Below the pieces are notes generated by a model, which was given only the letters and a program-made list of their open reading frames with translations, was not told the DNA's origin and searched no databases. Of a DNA stretch of 11,717 nucleotides, positions 7,701 through 11,717 are shown one piece after another. Origin of the DNA: Basidiobolus heterosporus B8920 (Eukaryota; Basidiobolomycota; Basidiobolomycetes; Basidiobolales; Basidiobolaceae). Position 1 is the first letter of the stretch. Every line of letters starts with the position of its first letter. The DNA lies in assembly GCA_000697455.1 (NCBI GenBank), contig JNET01034469.1, forward strand, positions 1 through 11,717, in the 5' to 3' direction. Both the position numbers and the translations under genes were made by a program.

Positions 7701-10700
7701 GGATGGAAATTGGAAAGTTAGAAAAGAGGGACTGGACGAAATCCAAAAGGTGTTGGAAGCTGCGAATAAAAGAATCAAGCCCAACGTTGGCGATCTTCCC
7801 GGCGCGCTAAAGGGTCGTTTGGGTGACAGTAACAAGAATCTAGTAATCGCTACTCTAGAAATCCTCTCAACCATGGCGGTTGCTATGGGTCAGCCATTCG
7901 AGAAACCCTGCCGTATTGTACTTCCCAGTGTATTAGGGTGTCTCTCTGACAACAAGGCTCATGTTCGTGCTGCCGCAATCAATGCTCTGGACAAGTTTAA
8001 TGAGACTTGTATGCTTACCCCGATGATTCCTGCCGTTGGAACCAGCCTTGTTCCGGACTCACCTGTCTTACGTAAAGATTTGCTGAACTGGGTTAGCGAC
8101 AAGTTGACTGCCCTTGAGAGCGATGGCACCGAGCTTCCAGACCTTTCATCGTTAGTGCGCCCTATCTTTCAATGCCTCCAAGATCGTAGTGCAGATGTTC
8201 GCAAACATGCGCAAACTGTTCTTACTTTCTTGATTAAAACTGTTGGATACACATCCGTAAGAGATCAATGCTCCACCGCCCTCAAGGGCTCTTCACTGCA
8301 AACAGTTCTTGGTATTATTGATGGGTTGAAGCCTGCTGGCGGTGCTTCTTCAAAGGCTTCCAGCGGCCCCAACAAGACCAGCCCTACTGATAAGAAACTG
8401 GAATTAAAGAGACCTCCATCTGTGGCTAGTAACTCGTCAGAATCGAAGCGCTCTGTCTCTGGATCCTCGGACACAAAGAAGGCAACTGCACCTGCTTCTT
8501 CGATTCTCGATAAAAAACGGGCCTCTGTCATTCCTCCACCATCACCTCACAGGAACTCCAAGAGCGAAGAATCTACCACCCCAGGGCTCAACTTGAAACC
8601 TCGCGCCATCCTTAACAAGAGAAAATCCATGATGCCACCTCCAACCCAACTCAAAGCTCCTTCTCCTAGTGTGGACGCTGAGCCCCCCATCTTAACCTCC
8701 GATACTCGCGCGAAGAATCTACGGGCCGACAAGGACAAGAACCAAAATAAATGGGTATTTGACGCAGTCAGACAGGATCTTGTGGACTTACTTGCAGACC
8801 AGATGCGACCTCACTTCAACCCAGACGTCCATAAACTATTGTTCAGCATGGAGCATAATCGAGACCGGGACATGCTATCAGGGCTTTCCATTCTAGATGA
8901 TTGTATTGCCAACAGACACTATGCGCAGGATCGATATGGTATCGAATTTGAGGATCTCAAAGAGCGCTATATCGCCAATTCCGACACGTTGCTGAAATAC
9001 TTGACGTTACGATTCTATGATACCAACACCAGCCTGTCGCTCAAGACCCTGGATTTCCTAGAGCATTTAATCAGCCTTCTCGACGAGGATGGCTACCACC
9101 TTTCTGAGTACGAAGCCTCCGCGTTATTGCCGCAACTCATCAACAAGTTTGGCGAGCCCAAGGAGGTGCTCAGAAATCAGTTGCGTTCGATTCTCAAGCT
9201 GATCTATCACCTCTACAGCCCCAACAAGGTGGTTGGCTATATTCTGGAGCACGGCCTGAAATCCAAGAATGCCCGTACTCGCGCCGAGTGCCTTGATGAA
9301 CTCAGTAACCTTATCAAAGCCCATGGGATCAATGTCATTCCCATCAAGAGCTTCCCTGTAATTGCATCTCACATTGGAGATCGAGATGCACAAGTTCGCA
9401 ACAACGCTTTGAGTGCTATTGTCCAAGCTTACCTTCAGATTGGGGACACCATCTACAAGTACACCGGGAAATTAAGCGACAAAGAGAAGACCATGCTTGA
9501 CGAGAAGCTGAAGAGAAATAAGCCAGTGGCCAACTCCGCACAAACATTACCTAAACCTCAGGACCGTCCTGCTACTCCACAATCTAAATTGCCTTTTCCA
9601 CGGGCCGGAACTGCACTCGGTCATTCTGATTCACAGTTTGAAAAATCCCCAGCACGTCTTCAGCGTCCAATGTCCACCTTGCCCAAACCCTCCTCTACCC
9701 TCCCGCGCCCATCCTCTTCCTTAGCCAAACCTTCTCTGTTTCCCAGACCTTCTTCGTCGTTATCCAACTCATCATCTCTTTCAATCTCGCCCTCATCATC
9801 TCCTAAGCCTCACAGACCAATGTCCTTTTTGCCTCGACCTGGTGGCCTTGGTAAAGATGAGATGACTCCAGAAAGAAGAACTCCCGATCTACCACAAACT
9901 CCTGCATTCCATGAGTACCTATCGCCACAAGCGGTTTCTCGTGCTCCCATGTTTGAGAACACCTCTACTCCAACCACTGCTCAGATGGGTCCCATTCAAC
10001 CCAAGATGGATAAGCATAGAGTCGACATGTTCGCTTCAAAGATCACCACAGCCGATGCTTCAGAGATCGTTTTGTTGATGAAGAGCATTGGGGACATTCT
10101 TAACGATGACTACACTCTTCTTCTTCCCAATCTAAATAACATCGTGTCAGCGATGACCCTGAAGATCCACATCCTCTTCGAAGAGCCAGAGCTAGATTCA
10201 CAACCTTGGTGCAGACAAATCAAGCACATGCTTTTGGTCTTTACCAAGATGTTCATGAAAAAGGATGTTGCCTATAATCTTCGAGTGGACGTCCTGGAGA
10301 ACACAATTGAGGAGATCCTTAAACTTCTTCTGTTAGAAGACCTGCAGAAGGTTGAACAGACCTCCAACTCTCCATCCATGGACAAAACCCTCAACACACT
10401 CTTAACCAAGATCATCGACCAAACCGATCAGAACGTGCTGTATCAAGCGCTTTTCAGCCTTTACGAGAGAACTCTGAGCGACTTCCTTAGTCGACCCAAG
10501 GACTTTGACATCGCAGCCGTTGAGTCTGAAGAATACAGACTCTTTGATGTGGTGCAGAAATGTATCTGGAAATCGTCAAGATCTTTGAAGATTCACATAG
10601 AGCAACGCACCGTCGATCTAAATCGATTGTTTTTGATGATCCATGACTTCCTCACTCGTGTAAACCCTACCGAGTGGAGGAAGAAAGCGCATGCCAAGGG

Positions 10701-11592
10701 TCTTAACACTCAGGATAACCCCATGAAAACTGCCAAAGCAGTTCTCTTCCATGCTGCTGGTACGCTTCAAGCAGATGTTCTAAATTATGTTGGACTAATT
10801 CCCAGTCCAGAGTCTTCTCTTGTGGTCGTTTACTTGCGCTCATACCTTGACAAGGCCAAGGGTAGTCCCTTGGTATCTGAATCTCCAGTAATCGATGCAA
10901 ATGGCGCCGGCAGTAACCCCTCTATGCCTACTACCTTTTCTGCCGATTCGGTGAGCTCTCGACCCAGCACTGAACACTCCTCTGAGAACGAAAGTAGCTC
11001 ACGAACCACTGAACTACACAATCACAATGAAAACGACGAATGGGATGAGAATGGCGTTAAAGAGCCCAGCGCAAATCAAGATATGCCACCTTTGGATCAG
11101 ATGAATCACAAGCTAGATAGAATCTTTGAGCTCATCTACGATAGGAAACACACAAAGCAGGGAGTTAGTGAACTGCATGAACTTTTACAGGTCCATCCAG
11201 AGGCCCAGGATGAATTTGAGAAACGTCTCAGTAAAGCTAGTAAATATTTCCAGAGCTTCATTCGACGAAGCCTCTCCAACCTCTCGGGGGATTTCCAGTC
11301 ACCGGATATGAGATCCCCTATATCTAGCAATATTCAGCCTCAATCACCACGAAGCAGCTCACGGATCTCCTACAGAGAATCGGTGGCTTCCTTCGAAGAG
11401 CTCTTGGGACAACAAGCCAAAGCAGAGCCAGATAGCTCTCAGCATGTGCGTATCCAAGAGATCCAGCGGATGTTCGGGTTCCGTCGAGGATCACTAGAGA
11501 GCCAGAGTGAGACCGAGAACTCGTCTACAGAAGAGAAATTATCCTCGTCTTCTAGAACTCAATTAACTAATCCATTTGTGAGCGATATCTAG
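4748..11592 (+). CDS. XMAP215/ch-TOG/Dis1-family microtubule polymerase with five TOG domains
   Basis: Proposed exons: 4748-4801, 4882-5069, 5116-5515, 5574-5691 and 5756-11592, which join in frame to 2198 residues. Introns are 80, 46, 58 and 64 bp, with GT-AG ends. The ATG has A at -3 and G at +4. Domains by residue: TOG1 1-235 (Trp20 in KVWKARLEAYEEL), TOG2 278-500 (Trp297 in KWKERKEAL), a basic Ala/Pro/Lys linker 500-614, TOG3 615-835 (Trp646), TOG4 883-1115 (Trp906), a Ser/Pro linker with SVIP at 1177-1180, TOG5 1249-1509 (no such Trp), a Ser/Pro linker 1510-1665, a helical C-terminal domain about 1670-1956, an acidic linker, and a ch-TOG-like end module 2036-2099. Family knowledge: TOG domains bind curved tubulin and speed plus-end growth in spindle and cytoplasmic microtubules; basic linkers hold the lattice. 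The length fits the animal and Dictyostelium proteins of about 2000 residues, not yeast Stu2 or Alp14 of about 800-900. Confidence 0.95.
4856..4879 (+). repeat. (CT)n tract at the 3' end of XMAP215 intron 1
   Basis: A 24-base CT repeat with one CCC interruption runs up to the AG acceptor at 4880-4881. With the CTAAT branch site at 4846-4850 it forms a long polypyrimidine tract. It is also a microsatellite, so its length may vary between strains. Confidence 0.85.
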
Positions 11593-11717
11593 TTGTTTCT
11601 TCTCATGTACCACCTTCTTTTACATATCATATTTTCTCTTTTTTACTCTCTGTACAACCTCAACTTACCCTACACGTTTAACCCTTTATTTATTTCGGAA
11701 AGTCGCTCTTCAGCTAT
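11593..11717 (+). other. 3' flank of the XMAP215 gene
   Basis: T/C-rich untranslated sequence after the TAG stop (11590-11592). No AATAAA is present before the window ends. A TTTATTTATTT run (about 11686-11696) is the only AT-rich element that could belong to a 3'-end signal. No further gene starts here. Confidence 0.5.

Noticed and set aside
6507-7874. Long minus-strand ORFs of 222 and 207 codons opposite XMAP215
   Set aside because: They are antisense to the Ala/Pro/Lys linker and to TOG3-TOG4, have biased composition and no recognisable domain, and the plus strand is plainly coding.

Overview
The window looks like nuclear DNA of a filamentous, probably early-diverging fungus (Mucoromycota or Zoopagomycota grade). 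This is an inference. The evidence is compact spacing, small GT-AG introns of about 46-80 bp (some with CTAAC/CTAAT branch points), fungal-type promoters with TATA boxes, a fungal monocarboxylate-family transporter, and an XMAP215 protein that keeps the long five-TOG layout known from animals and Dictyostelium rather than the short two-TOG form of yeasts. No retroelement, prokaryotic or viral gene was recognised.

Layout. (1) Positions 1-986, minus strand: the 5' end of a meiotic DNA helicase of the HFM1/MER3 family. It is split into at least seven small exons and runs off the left edge just before the expected Walker A motif. No long ORF marks this gene; it appears only after the splice sites are read. 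(2) 987-2331: a 1.35-kb divergent intergenic region with a TATA box and a small inverted repeat close to the transporter start, plus two short palindromes. (3) 2332-3669, plus strand: an intronless 445-residue MFS transporter of the monocarboxylate porter (MCT/SLC16, fungal MCH) family. (4) 3670-4747: transporter 3' end, then the promoter of the last gene, with a TATA element and several TAAACAA(C) elements in inverted arrangement. (5) 4748-11592, plus strand: a five-exon gene for an XMAP215/ch-TOG microtubule polymerase, 2198 residues after splicing. It has TOG1-TOG5, basic and Ser/Pro-rich linkers with candidate EB1-binding motifs, a helical C-terminal domain, and a short C-terminal module closely resembling the one at the end of ch-TOG. 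(6) 11593-11717: the start of its 3' flank.

The three genes do not form a pathway. Two act in chromosome or spindle biology (meiotic crossover helicase, microtubule polymerase) and the one between them is a membrane carrier. The most notable content is the ancestral-type XMAP215 in a fungal context and the MER3 5' end hidden in small exons.
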